Source of the DNA: Archegozetes longisetosus
Lineage: Eukaryota > Arthropoda > Arachnida > Sarcoptiformes > Trhypochthoniidae
Length of the DNA stretch: 64,000 nt
Direction: 5' to 3'
Assembly (NCBI GenBank): GCA_018873245.2
Contig: JAEMBT020000001.1
Coordinates: forward strand, 8,838,220-8,902,219
The notes under the pieces were generated by a model, which saw only the letters and a list, made by a program, of their open reading frames with translations, did no database searches and was not told the DNA's origin. Below, piece by piece: positions 9,966 to 21,630 of the stretch. The translations under genes and the position numbers were made by a program. The stretch's first letter is position 1; each line of letters opens with the position of its first letter.

Positions 9966-10473
9966 TCGTGCACGGTATTTTTTTGCTCTGTAATGTCTTG
10001 TTATGATTTAATCTATTATTTTGTTTACTTCAACTTCGAATACAGTTTATTTGATTTGATTTGATTTAAGTTAGTTTTGATTTAATTTTGTTTTTATACT
10101 CTGCTATTGATTTCATGAATAACGGATGCAGAATAAATAACGGAAAACTTTAGAAAATTACTTAAAAATGTAAATTGTTAAGATATTGATTCGTATGATA
10201 TATCATTTTGAAGCTTATTTATTGGACTAACTGCTCAAAAAATTATGAATAATTCAATCATTAGCTTTGAAAATATGAACTTTCAAAAATATGCCTGTCC
10301 TGACACCCTTTGGCACTCCCTATTTAATCTCTATTAGAGCTATAATGTGGTAAAATAAAGTGTTAGTCATATTTAAAAGTTTTTCTAAATCTCAATTTAG
10401 CTTCAAATTCAGATTCTTTAGTCATTTTAGGGAAAATAGTTGTTCAATGTAAAGTTTTATTCACTGCAATATA

Positions 10474-10847
10474 CACCGTCCGGCATATGTTACGCAAAAT
10501 TTAAAAAATTAATTACAAAAAAAACTACAAGCGATATCAAACTCAAATAAGTTTCATTTTACTCAGAAATGTATAAAATTTAATGAATTAAGGTTTCAAA
10601 ATGTTTTCCATCACTGACTACAAAATCATAAGGTGTTCCTGAAAGGCTTCGCAAGCCCTATGTCTCATCTCATATGGGATGGCCAAAATGACTTCTTTAA
10701 TGCGTTCTTCAAGTCGTTGCAGATTCTCAACACGATTTTCATAAACTTTATCCTTTACATATCCCCATTGAAAGAAATCGCAGACATTCAAATCAGGGCT
10801 GTAAGGGGGCCAATTTCAGAATTTTGCGTAACTTATGCCGGACCCTG
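10474..10847 (-). mobile_element. Mariner-type transposon remnant, internally deleted
   Basis: The ends CACCGTCCGGCATATGTTACG and its counterpart CGTAACTTATGCCGGACCCTG are inverted. The minus strand encodes only the tail of a DDE transposase: WPPYSPDLNVCDFF.WGYVKDKVYEN followed by a helical LQRLEERIKEVI stretch. 'SPDL..CDFF.WGY.K.KVY' is the signature of the mariner-type DDE_3 transposases. The N-terminal and most catalytic parts are gone. A sister element is at 40476-41049. Confidence 0.75.
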
Positions 10848-11454
10848 TTTATTCTTTTGATGGAGTGTGTCTCGAGATAAAAAAAACACTCAATACATGC
10901 CAAAACCATTTTAGAGATGTGAAGACAAAGTTCATTTAGAAGCTAATATTGTGATTCTATCAATGATCTATAAATTTAATTTAATCAACAATAACTATTT
11001 AATCATCTGTAGAAATTTCTTAGACTTTTATTGAGTAGTTTTGAAATCATGAGTTTTAGAATTTTTTCGCCGTTAATTTGCCACACGTTATCTATCTAAA
11101 TGATTTATATTAATACTTCGAATGTTAAAACTATGATTACTTTAGGCTGATAGCTGTAAGTTCTATGCTATTTCGTTGAAGAATTTTATGCATTATATTG
11201 GGCTGAATTAATTTCTATGAAAAAGAAAAATAACAATTATTATAAAGTCTGTTTCAAAAGCCTGCTAATTATTGTTGAGACAATTTCATTTGAATAGATA
11301 AAAATATAAGAATTCGTAAACATCACCATTAATTTTAATGAAAATTATTACTTTGTGAACACAGGATGTGTAATAGAAATTTTACATGCGATTAATAGAT
11401 AATTGATGATAAAGAAATAACAATTACGAAATATAAGTTTATTTTATAAATATA

Positions 11455-11620
11455 TGATATAAATATATAATGATAACTTTTGGTCAAAATATTTTCTAGC
11501 CGTTTGGTCAATATGTGGGTTGGTGATTGTTATGGACGTATCAGGAGTTTTATTCGCAAAGACAGACATATTAGAAAAACCTGTTATTTTAATTATGAAA
11601 TTACATAAATAAACTGTATT
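11455..11620 (+). pseudogene. Relic of a second GR lineage (unit copy 1)
   Basis: A short frame reads YNDNFWSKYFLAVWSICGLVIV, then a distinctive tail with SGVLFAKTD. It matches the GR segment YNxNFWSKYLLTIWLIYGSVII, but the tail differs from the array genes. The same relic recurs at 36105-36200 and 53315-53455, each preceded by the same intergenic block, here about 11100-11450. It is a fossil exon fragment only. The stretch 11620-12250 holds AT-rich intergenic sequence of the GR-unit type. Confidence 0.55.
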
Positions 11621-12309
11621 TCATTGTACCCACACCTAATCTTCTTAATTTTCATTTTATTTTATTTATCATTTTTTTCATTTTTAATAAGAATTTTTCA
11701 TTTTTTAGTTATGGCAATCAATTTCATAGTTTTTTTTATTGAATTTCGATCTTTAGTTTTAAAGGTCAAACTAACATTACTTCGAACAAATTAATAGCTA
11801 CAAGTTTTAATTTTGTTTCGATGAACGAAATTTCGTGCCAATTAAACATTCTACATTCGTAGAATGAGAAGAGATAGAGTAAATGAATACGAATTTATTA
11901 ACTTAAGAAATGTAAGAAATATTATTAATTCAAGAAACTTATTGATGTAACAAGTTTCAGATATAATTGATAGATAATTTATGGAAACTTAATATCAATT
12001 ACAAAACACCAGTTAAATATTACACATTCAGGATATTCGAAATATAACGTTATATGATAGTTATTTCTTCCGATGGATAGCCTGCAAACACATTTCAAGA
12101 CTATATTTCATATTATTTTGTAATCTCTATTATGCTATTGAATGGTGAGAAAATAGTTCAAAATTTAAAGTTTTAAATACAAAACTTAAAGTTTTAAATA
12201 CAAAACTTAAAGAACCCAATCAATTTTGCTCTAAATTATTATATTGTTATGGAGATGGCAAATTAATAAGAATTTTATATTGAAATTGTATACCTAATCG
12301 TACTATTGT

Positions 12310-12410
12310 TTGAGTCAAGTTAGGTTAGATTAGGTTAGTAATGTTAGTAGTATTAGTAATATTAGTAGTGATAGCAATGTCAGTAGTGTTATTAGTGTTA
12401 GTGAAAGTCA
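12310..12410. repeat. Degenerate TTAG-rich simple repeat
   Basis: Two TTAGGTTAGATTAGG-like units are followed by a run of variants of (G)TTAGTAGTA / ATTAGTAAT / GTCAGTAGTG. It abuts the SINE-like sequence at 12425-12555, so it may be part of that element's tail. Confidence 0.5.
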
Positions 12411-12424
12411 AAGCCAAATAGTGC

Positions 12425-12555
12425 TCATGTTCTTACTCCATTTTCACACACACACACATCATCGAGAAAACGTGCGGGATTGGGATCTCGGACAGGTGAC
12501 GGCCATGTTCGAGGTACCAAAGAACAGTCGCTACGTGCGCACATCCGACTACGCT
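12425..12555 (-). mobile_element. Possible tRNA-derived SINE fragment
   Basis: A GC-richer island in AT-rich sequence. On the minus strand, AGCGTAGTCGG resembles a pol III A-box and, about 80 bases on, GTCCGAGATCCC resembles a B-box. The sequence then runs into a (GT)n tract. The box spacing is longer than in a normal tRNA. No target duplication was found. The flanking stretch 12556-13100 shows nothing else recognisable. Confidence 0.3.
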
Positions 12556-13548
12556 TAGACGAACTTATAGTTATACTTAATGTTGAACATATTTTACATT
12601 ACGTTATTATAAGATTGCTATATATAAACATATAGAAATGTAATATTGTAAGGAAAGATCAATATTCATATTGAGTATCATATACAAAACTTTAATTGCC
12701 TCTAGCTCAAAAAACTACTCGATGGATTTTGTTAAGCCCAGCAGACAATTTTTCCTGATTAATGCCTATTTAAAAATATGTAATCAAATTGATGGTCGAA
12801 GTTATCCCAGGAATCCATACGGAGTGTGCAAGCTTTAATAATTTTAGCACTTATCACGTGCAAAAATAAATAACTTGTAGGACATATTCTTTACTCGTGA
12901 AAAAATAACATCGGTTAGTCAATGAGCTCTCGGCCTTTATGTATTGCATTCAATAGATTATGACAAGAAATTATTGAAAGACTTAATACTTTGCCGTTTG
13001 TATTTTAAAGATGTGGTCATTTATTTTCTGAAATAGATAAATAATATAATATTGATCCAAAAACTTTTTCATTGATCTAATTGCTCAAATTTGAATTTTA
13101 CCCATTAGTGAACTTAATGATGGAAATTACGAAAACATTACTGACTATCAAAGCAATTATTTTAATATTTTGAATTAAGTTATTAAGTAACAAAGTGGTT
13201 TCTTCGAGTGATTCATTTATTTAAAGTTAAAAAATAATTAATTATTGTCAAATATTAGTTTGACTTATCTAAAGTTAGTTTTCTTTCTCATAATTTTGTG
13301 AAGTAAACACAAATTTTAAAAATTATTTGCTAACTACAATTAATAAAGTATATTGTTTTAACATAAAAATGGAAACTTTTAGCGCAAATCAAGTTTTACC
13401 GAATGAAGTTATATTAGATTCGGCTGAGACGCACTTGTATAAAATCGGGTTATGTATTAATACTACGAACCCTACAAAAAGATCTAAATTCAATGATCCA
13501 CTACTAGTTTTCGCAGTCACTATTATTTCAATACATAAGACTTTGGCC

Positions 13549-14394
13549 GGTTAGGTTTTACTTATCGTGCTCCGCCCATATAGGAGGCCCTAGGGCGGAA
13601 CGACCTATATACATATACTCATCTTGACAACCTGAGTTCATCAATACCCCACTCGAGACTCTAGGACCTAACTAAAAAAGTTGGACCTGGCCTCGCCATA
13701 TTTGATACACGAACTTCATTTAATTGCTTCAGTCTATTAGTACTCAACTTGGGACCCTAGGGTCTATCTTTAAAAAGTTAGATCTGTTAACTATTTTTCC
13801 CTCTGTATAATTACGTTCCAAGTTTGGTTGCAAAATTTACATAGATTGAAAATTAAATCAAAATCTAAACTGCCAAAATAATTCAAAATTGTCTAATTGT
13901 CCTACTTCGCTCGATATTACAACCATATATTTGTGTTATTGGTGTAATTATTTTATTTTTACCTAATTTTACTTTATTTTATCATATATTACTATGTTTT
14001 ACTTGATTTTACGTTTTGAACCCAGGTCCAAGATTTTTTAGCTATACCTTAGGATCCCAAGTGAGGTATCGATAGACTCAGGTTGTTGAGTAGAGTTAGC
14101 ATAACGAAAATGGTGTGCCTAGGTCCCATCTTTAGAGACCTAGACCCAACTTTCGTAGCTAGATCCTAGGAACCCGAGTGAGGGTACCGATGAACTCAGA
14201 TTGACGATTAGAGTTCGCATGCCAAATGTGGTATGCCTAGTTTCGGCCCTTAGGGATCTAGGCCCAACTTTTTGTAGTTAGGTCCTAGGGTCTCGAGTGG
14301 GGTATTGGTGAAGGTTGTCAAGATGAGTATATATATAGGTGGTTCCACCCTAGGACCTAATATATGGGCGGAGCATGATAAGTAAAACCTAACC
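13549..14394. mobile_element. hAT-type non-autonomous element with exact 8-bp target duplication
   Basis: Inverted ends GGTTAGGTTTTACTTATCG and its complement bound 846 bp. CTTTGGCC is duplicated at 13541-13548 and 14395-14402, within the GR codons for TLA. Eight-base duplication fits the hAT superfamily. The interior holds several diverged inverted and direct copies of a module around 'CCTAGG..CTAGGTCC..CTTTTTGTAG', so it is largely self-complementary. No transposase frame is present. A second copy is at 30704-31330. Confidence 0.9.
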
Positions 14395-14726
14395 CTTTGG
14401 CCCATTATGCTTTAAAGTTTAATATGAATATCTTTGCTTAATTATTAGAGATTTATCTTATCTAATTGATGTGAGAATACATATCATCGCTGCAATCGCT
14501 CTCTATCACCCAATGGCTTAAGAATCCATCTCGTTGTAGCGTTTGTACTCTATCAGCTCTTGGCTACATCTTCACACTTATTGTATTACTATAATCGCAA
14601 GAATATTAAGCCTGATTGTCTTAACGTATTTGAAGCAATGTTGGGGTTTGGTTTCACTAAAATACATATTAAATAACAAACAATCTTGGATGACGGTTTC
14701 AAAGATAATTAGCTCTTGAAACATAT

Positions 14727-15127
14727 TGTGGTCGACCGAACGCTTGAGCGATTACAGTCAAACCAAATAATAACTGTCGACCAGATAGTCGACAGTTTTC
14801 AACCGAGGATCTGATTTAGAACACATTTTAGATACGTATCGGCGGCGTGACAATGAGTTGATATTAAAACACAAAGTGAAAATGTTTTTATTTAAATAGA
14901 CGACTGAACAAAGAAATGCTGTGAAGGAATGATCATTCGATATGAACTATACAATGACTAAAAAGAGACTGGCCTGCCTGCTCTATGATAGTGTGTTTAA
15001 AAACGTGCTTTGGCTGCTTTTCCAGAAAAGGAAGTATATAAAAGAATTGATTTGATTGGTTAATAATAACATAGTAAACTAAAAGTACTAGAAGTAAAAT
15101 AAATTGATGATAGTTTAGGTCGCCTCA
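14727..15127 (+). mobile_element. Solo LTR fossil
   Basis: A 401-bp sequence begins TGTGGTCGACC and ends GGTCGCCTCA (TG...CA), flanked on both sides by ATAT (14723-14726 and 15128-15131). It contains a TATATAAAAG box near 15032 and an AATAAA signal near 15096. The related pseudogene at 53790 lacks it, reading through the matching position. No internal coding part of a retroelement is present in the window. Age unknown; it is younger than the GR pseudogene that hosts it. Confidence 0.55.
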
Positions 15128-15149
15128 ATATTTTATTAAGTAGCTTTAA

Positions 15150-15320
15150 AGTTTGACACTAATGTTTTCTGTAATATGATTTATAATAGCATTTTATCAC
15201 GTAATAACGTTTCTTATAATATAATTTATAATTTTGCTTCTGAAATATGACTTATAATAGCATTTACTGTAATATGACTGCAGTAATAGCGCTAATATGA
15301 ATAAACAGCCAATAAAGTAT
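15150..15320. repeat. Degenerate AATATGACTTATAATAGC minisatellite
   Basis: Four or five diverged units of the theme 'TGTAATATGAYTTATAATAGCATTT' run through this stretch. The same tract is found in the other two pseudogenes of this lineage, at 53840-53980 and 56150-56235, at the same relative position before the C-terminal fragment. It was therefore copied with the GR unit. Confidence 0.65.
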
Positions 15321-16341
15321 TTCAAGTTTAAAATTGCCAAATTTGGGAAAATATAAAGCTATATAATTGAAAAGAAACTCTGAATAGATCATCATATTTT
15401 AGTTTTACTTTATGAATGTATGTCATTCTTATTTATGTTATTCCTGTGAAATAAACACTTATGTTAAGCTAAAACAGTTTTGATCTCTTCTCACTGTATT
15501 TTCAAGTCTATGAGTGCAAAAAAACTTTGGTCCAAGTACTTGTTAACAGTATTTTTAATCTGTGATCCTATTTTTTTATGTACAACTTATTCTTCAAAAA
15601 AAATATAATTACAAAAGACTCTTATCGTATACGCCATGATATTTATTCTTAACTTTACTATTATGATAACCACTGCTTCATCAGTCAATTTTGAAGCAAA
15701 TAAAACCTATAAAACAATGAATGAGTTCACGACTTCTCAGCCAAAAGCTTTTTACAGAAGTGTTTTTGGATCAACTTTTCATAAGATTATCTCAAGTGAA
15801 ATTAAGGTAATCGATCTTTTCTTATATAATTCAGAATGATTAGAAAATACGAGTTTTTAGAAGAAACCTAAACATTAATAGTAAAACTAATTTCTTCACT
15901 TCGATTATTAGTTTTTGATTAATAGTCAATAAGATTCATAGAAAGGTTGGATTTTCGTCTTAGAAGTTATTTACTATTTAATTATTTCCGACATTATGAA
16001 GTAATTATTTATTTAGTTATTTTTGAATTAAATCAACTTATCATAAAGCTAAGAACATAAATGTTCAGCAAGCCATTATTCTCCTCATATTATATTTCTA
16101 GAAGTTGATACAAATTTCAAGTAAAATATCGGATGTGGATGAGATTTGGCACTTATTCTAAGGTTTGCCGCCAGAAAACTGTTTCATAAGCCATAAGTTT
16201 AACTTCTGAATTTTGACATTTGAAGTTTTTCCTATATTTGAAATATAGCACAGCTTTTAATTTAGAAGTTTGGATCTATTCGTAGAAAAATGAAAAATTA
16301 GAATTTGGAAACCATATTATTATGCTATAGTTAATATAGAT

Positions 16342-17738
16342 ATGGATACTTTTGACGTAAATGAAGTTTTACCAAATGAAGTTGTATTAGGTTCGGCTGA
16401 CACACATTTGTACAAAATAGGGCTATGTCTGACTTCTCCAAGTCCTACAAAGAGATCTAAATTCAACAATCCTCTACTAGTTTTCACAATCATTATTATC
16501 TCAGCCCCAAAAATTTTGTTTCCAATACTTTTTGAAGTAAGAAATGAGTACTTATCGATAATGATCGGAGACTTAACTTATTTGGTTGATATGAGAATCC
16601 ATCTCATTACTTCATATGTTCTATATCAAGTTTTAACTCTATCATCACAACTAATTCATTATTATAACTACAAAAATGACATAAAACCTGATTATCTTAA
16701 AGTATTTGAAATGATGTCGGGTTTGATTTCACCAAAAAGCATTGGATTAACAAATAGACAACAAATCTTAAAATTGATAAAACTATCAAAAACTTTGTTT
16801 TTCATCTGTAAATTGTCTACTGAGAAGCTATTACCAATATTCATATTCATTGCTAATATATCGATATATTTTATGAAATGCTCACTTATAGAAACAATTA
16901 TATTCGGTATTCCTAATGGTCTACTAATGATATGGTGTTGTTATTATATGTTTTCAATCAACTTGTGGCAAATTATATATTTCTACATAATTTGCAAATA
17001 CATTAAAATAAAACTTAAAGAGTCAAATCATCAAATTTCGAAAATTAAAGGAAAAAGAAGAAATAAACTAATTGATAGAAATATGAGCTCATTAAATTCT
17101 TTGTACTCTGAAGTCAACGAATACAATAAGAATTTTTGGTCGATGTATTTGTTAACAATTTGGTTTATCTATGATTTATTCATTATTTTTGGTTCGTACA
17201 GTTTATTTTTCTTGGAGATGAATATATTAACAAAATTTCTTGTCATGTTTATCATGATACTTGCAATTCCTGGCTTTATTGTTATCATGAACATTGCCTC
17301 ATCAGTCAACTTTGAAGCGAATAAAATCTATAAAACGTTGAATAAACTGATGGCTTCTCGGGCAAATATCTGTTTCAGAAAAAATTTTAGACTTACCTTC
17401 CATAACTCTATATCCAGTCAAATTAAGGTAATCACAAAATTATGTTAAATAACAGAAAATAATAATGCAAAATTACCATTTGAAAAATTAAAAATATTTA
17501 TGGTAAAATTAATTTCTCAATTTGTTTATCGACTTTTAATAGTTAATGACACTTATAGAAAGAGTTGGTCAGAAAAAAGTTGGATTTTCGTGTTGGAAAT
17601 TATTCACTATTAATTATTTCCGATGTTATGAAGTAATTATTTATTTCATTGTTATAAAAAGATTAAGAAAAGTTTCTGCAACAGATCATTGTTCTTCTGG
17701 TATTGCTATTCTTGAAAATAATACAAATTTCAAACTAA
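16342..17738 (+). CDS. Gustatory receptor, intact, 409 aa
   Basis: Exons are 16342-17427, 17543-17632 and 17685-17738; introns of 115 and 52 nt, both phase 0. The ATG is the family start (MDTFDVNEVLPNEVVLGSAD). YYNYKNDIKPDYLK, PKSIGLTN and WCCYYMFSINLWQ are all kept. Exon 2 begins LMTLIERVGQKKVGFSCWK and exon 3 encodes IIVLLVLLFLKIIQISN. It differs from neighbours in the fifth and sixth membrane segments (FIYDLFIIFGSYSLFFLEM), so it is one of the more diverged intact copies. Its upstream 200 bases do not align clearly with the shared 5' block. The pseudogene at 13369 lies just upstream in the same orientation. Confidence 0.9.
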
Positions 17739-17993
17739 ATCTTGGATATTGACAGAAACCAAATTATATTTCATACTATTCTATGGCTTACTGTCAAAGA
17801 AGTTATTAATAAGTCATGGGTTTCACTTGTACTCCTATATTCATAAATTAATGCAGGTTTTAAATTATAAGTATAGAAACTGTTCATAGATGAATAGGAA
17901 ATATTAAATATTTAATCAGAAAGGACTAATCACCAAGTTTTAAAAAATTACTGGAATTCAGAACTATCTTTTCCAATCCGAAACATGTGTTGT

Positions 17994-18222
17994 AAACTTG
18001 TGGCGGTGTAAATTTGCCTATTAAAAATTTCAATTGAACCTACTTTTTGAAAAAATGCGTTAATGAATAGGTCTTTCACTATGGATTAAAAATACTTTAT
18101 TGAATTCAATATAGAAAGATCTATAATCCATAGTAAACGGCCTATGAGTTAACGCATTTGTTAAAAAAGTGGGTTCAAATGAAAGTTTTAATAGGCAGAT
18201 TTATATCGCCACGAGTTTACTT
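17994..18222. mobile_element. Foldback MITE
   Basis: Arms at about 17994-18090 and 18138-18222 are inverted copies. TAAACTTGTGGCGGTGTAAA on the left pairs with TTTATATCGCCACGAGTTTA on the right, and the inner arms share ATGCGTTAA..AATAGG..ACTATGGATT. The loop is short (about 48 bases). It lies between the GR at 16342 and the channel pseudogene at 18363. Confidence 0.75.
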
Positions 18223-18362
18223 GTAGATAGATGGTGTAAATATTTTTTGTGAAATCAAAATTTCGATAGTATTCGCATTTTTGAAGTTTACTAATTGCTT
18301 CATATACAACTTACATCAGTTATTCAACACTTAATGTGGTGTTTTGTAATAAGTTGTTGAAA

Positions 18363-20718
18363 ATGAATAATTGGATCACCCAAATAATTTTACTTATTCT
18401 TTGTGCCAAATTTGAAGAATCAATTGGATACGCTTTGAAGTCAGTTTATTTTTATTCTTCTGAAATTATTATCTTTAAGTGAATTTTCAATTAATAATAT
18501 GCTCGATCCATTAGTGGCAGTGGTTCTAATATTACTGAAAAACTAAATGCAATTCTTGAAAAGGGATACGATAAGAGACTCCGACCTGGCTATGGAGGTA
18601 TGGTTTGATTAATTGAAGGTTCATTTAGTTGTTGACAGAATATAAGGTTTATAAATTTAACTCATATGATTTTGTTTAGCCGAACCGATAGTTGTTAGCA
18701 TAACAATGTTCATAAATGACATAAGCGATATTTCAGAATCACAAATGGTAATATTCAATTAAACTACTTTGTAAACTTTGTAAAAACTTTGAATGAAGTC
18801 TGTTTTAATAGGATTTTACGTGTGAATTCTATTTTCGTTAGTCGTGGTTTGATAATAGACTAGCATTTGATTCTCACTCAGAGTCTACGCAATTAGTTGT
18901 CGAATCAGAATTGATTGATAAATTATGGACTACAGATACCTTCTTTGTTAATGAAAAGAAATCATCACTACATAAAACTAAAAAACCTAACATTTTTTGA
19001 GGATCAGTTCAAAAGGAGAAGTTTATACCAGTATAAGGTGTGCTTTATTTGTTTTGACTAAGAATAACCTATCGATTTGATGAATAATCATAAGGTAAGA
19101 ATATTGAGATTTGATGTCCATTCATACAATTCATCAGAATAACGATGACTGCCAGCTGTCCGATGGATCTGAAATATTTCCCGATGGATAGTCAAAAATG
19201 TAGCATAGGAATAGAGAGCTGTGAGTATACATTTACAGTTCAGGAATATCCTGATGCCATAACTTATTTCTCTACGAACGAGATGGATATACAATAGAAA
19301 GCGTTCTATACAATTGGCTGAATGGGTCGACATCTGTCCAAGTAACAAATGGCCTAAAATTGCCACAGTTTAGATTAATTGGACACAAATTATCATCTAC
19401 TACAAACGCATTACACACGGGCAAGAAATTTTGGATTTTCAATTTCTTTTAAATTATTAATTTTGAGAACAATAATTCAAACTGAAGTTTTAGTTATTTT
19501 TGTTTCAGGTACATTTTCTCATATTATTTGTCAATTCCTTTTCAAGCGTTCGATAGGCTATTACTTAATTAAGGCCTATATTCCGGCCAGTCTTATAGTC
19601 ATCATATCTTGGATTCCGTTTTGGCTCGACAGACGAGATTCTCACGCGAGAGTAGCTCTTGGAGTGACAACTGTCTTAACTATCACTACATTGATTAGGA
19701 ATACGAATGAATCGCTTCCAAAAATATCATACATTAAGTCGATTGATGTGTTTCTTGAATTTTGTTTTTTAACCCTTCGTCACAACTTAACTTCCGAAAA
19801 CGTAAAATTAACTGTGGGGTAAAATGTTACCCCGCGTTTTCCACCCTTTATATATGTTCTAGGTTAGTCTGAATGCTTTGAGAATAAAGGTTAGCCCTTG
19901 TTTTCGAAGTTTAAATTTACTAATTAGTTAATTTTTAGTTATTATCTGCTACAGCGTCATCAGTGGTTCAAATTGCTAGTAGCAACATTACAGCACTGCG
20001 ACACATATATTAAACACAAAGCACTGCGATGTTAGGGCAAATTTCTGTCCTCAGCCAAACATGTTGCCAGAAAAAATTTTTTTAAAATAAAATTATAAGT
20101 CTAAATTAGTCGGCTTTTTTGTCATTCAAAACCAGATATATGACTGAGGAATACCTAAATTCTCAAGAAGCAACGACATTTTGTTGATTTTTACGAGATT
20201 TTTAAAGTCAAACTTGGAAATATTTTACCCCACAGTTGTGACGAAGGGTTAATGGTTTTCGGGGCACTCATCGAATACGCTTTTGTTGAGTTTATGATGA
20301 AAAGTGTGAAAAAAGAAAATCAGAAACAGATTTAACTCATGATTTGGTAAATAAATAGATTTCTAAAGGTTTTAATAAATATTCAATTATTTGCTTATTC
20401 TGTTGAATAGAACCCGATTGAAATGATTGAATCCGAAAATATTGTCAAACCACTGACTTTCGTTCAAAACAGAAACATTTCTTCAGAAAATGAAAGCTTG
20501 CCTATGAAAACAAGTTCAAAATCTTGCAACAAGATTTTGACAAATAGGTTTTCTAAGCCTTGTGATAAAGTTTGTGACATACAGTATGAGTGAATTGTGT
20601 CGATAAATATTCGCGTAAATTGTTTCCAATTTGTTTCGTTTGCTTCAATTTCTTATATTGGATTTGTTACCTATACATGTCTAGTGTGTCCACAAATGAT
20701 TTTGTTCTTAATCAATAG
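18363..20718 (+). pseudogene. Cys-loop ligand-gated ion channel pseudogene (paralog of 21631-24370)
   Basis: All eight exons of the neighbour can be recognised: 18363-18439, 18515-18597, 18680-18747, 18812-19037, 19138-19220, about 19251-19400, 19509-20346 and about 20410-20718. Intact features include the YDKRLRPGYGG segment, the Cys loop ([15 protein letters not shown]) and the first two membrane segments with SHARVALG. Disabling changes include a TAG in the exon 4 segment after FYFR, a TGA later in exon 4 after KKPNIF, a TAG in exon 6, and a shift of frame in the last exon before TM4, where [10 protein letters not shown] is read in another frame. A 476-bp piggyBac-type MITE sits in the TM3 coding part of exon 7. 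It is a recent duplicate of the next gene. Confidence 0.9.
19773..20248. mobile_element. piggyBac-type MITE in channel exon 7
   Basis: The ends CCCTTCGTCACAACT and AGTTGTGACGAAGGG are inverted, flanked by TTAA at 19769-19772 and 20249-20252. The paralog reads TTTTTTAATGGTTTTTGG without interruption at 23875, the exact empty site. Subterminal ACTGTGGGGTAAAAT is also inverted near 20222. The length is 476 bp and no transposase is encoded. The family differs from 2263-2720 in end sequence. Confidence 0.92.
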
Positions 20719-21077
20719 TTGTTTTTAACTATTTTGTTGAACGTTTTTGCTTTATTGAATGTTTTTTTTATACATAAACGCTAAACTTTGACTGTTTAAT
20801 AAAGTTCTATAAATTGACTACAAAAACTCATTAAATAAAGTACTCTGATTTTCATCAAAAACTGAGTGAAGAATATTCTCCAATGCGGAAAATCGATAGT
20901 GTTTGTTCTTATGTTTGATGTGATATTGACTTTGGTTAAAAATACATTTACACTTATGACTAAATCTACAGAAGAGCAATGCATTAGGAATTGATTTTAA
21001 TGAAAAATTGACCGACTTTTTCGAAAAACTTGAATAAACTATGATTTTGATTGCAACCATCACACTCTGAAGTGTCT

Positions 21078-21580
21078 GAAGTGATGAACAGTAAGTTTCA
21101 TTAAAGCATGTAATTTAATTCAATCGTAATACTGGTATGACATCAATTTTGAGAAAAATCAGAATCAAAGTATCAAAATAAGCTGATTATTCATCAAAAA
21201 GTCAATTAATAAGCTACGAAACAGTCTTCACTTTTGGAGTGTCCAAAGTAATTACAGCATGTCTTCAATACGCTAATAAAATAAAACTAATAACTTAAGC
21301 GATATTTTCGATACCTTTTATGAAATTAATTTTTAAGCAATTGAAATGACGCTTAAAAAACTGGGGTGTCAATTAAGCTATTTGATTAATTTTATTAACA
21401 TATTGAAGAAATCACAAAATACTCTGCGGAAAACAAAAACTGACACATTAATTTGACTTATTGATGAATAATTAGTTTATTTTGATTGATATTTTGATTC
21501 TGATTTCTCTCAAAACTTATAAATCTTACTGATGTATTTCTATTGAGCTGAATTACATGCTAATATGAAAGTTACTTAAC
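21078..21580. repeat. Inverted repeat between the two channel copies
   Basis: About 21078-21215 and 21445-21580 are inverted copies. For example, AAATCAGAATCAAA on the left pairs with TTTTGATTCTGATTT on the right, and AGCATGTAATTTAATTC pairs with GAATTACATGCT. The spacer is about 230 bases. It is probably a foldback element; no target duplication is evident. The rest of 20719-21630 holds no gene. Confidence 0.65.
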
Positions 21581-21630
21581 ATACAATTAGAACAGCATAG
21601 AATACTAGTATTTGCAAAATTATTTCAGAA

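Larger units (their letters stand above)
13369..16120 (+). pseudogene. Gustatory receptor pseudogene split by a hAT element and an LTR fossil
   Basis: A good start (METFSANQVLPNEVILDSAETHLYKIGLC) with the usual upstream block (13120-13368) runs for 57 residues to HKTLA. There it is cut by the 846-bp element at 13549-14394. The frame resumes degenerately at 14403-14700 (traces of the GDLSYLIDVRIHI and YYYN.KNIKPD motifs). It is then interrupted by non-GR sequence including a solo LTR and a minisatellite. C-terminal traces follow at 15510-15806 (NTASSVNFEANKIYKT-like), with the donor after EIK. A shortened exon 2 is near 15930-15992 and an exon 3 trace near 16050-16115. It has many stops and indels and is clearly dead. 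The layout parallels the pseudogenes at 53461 and 56437. Confidence 0.85.
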
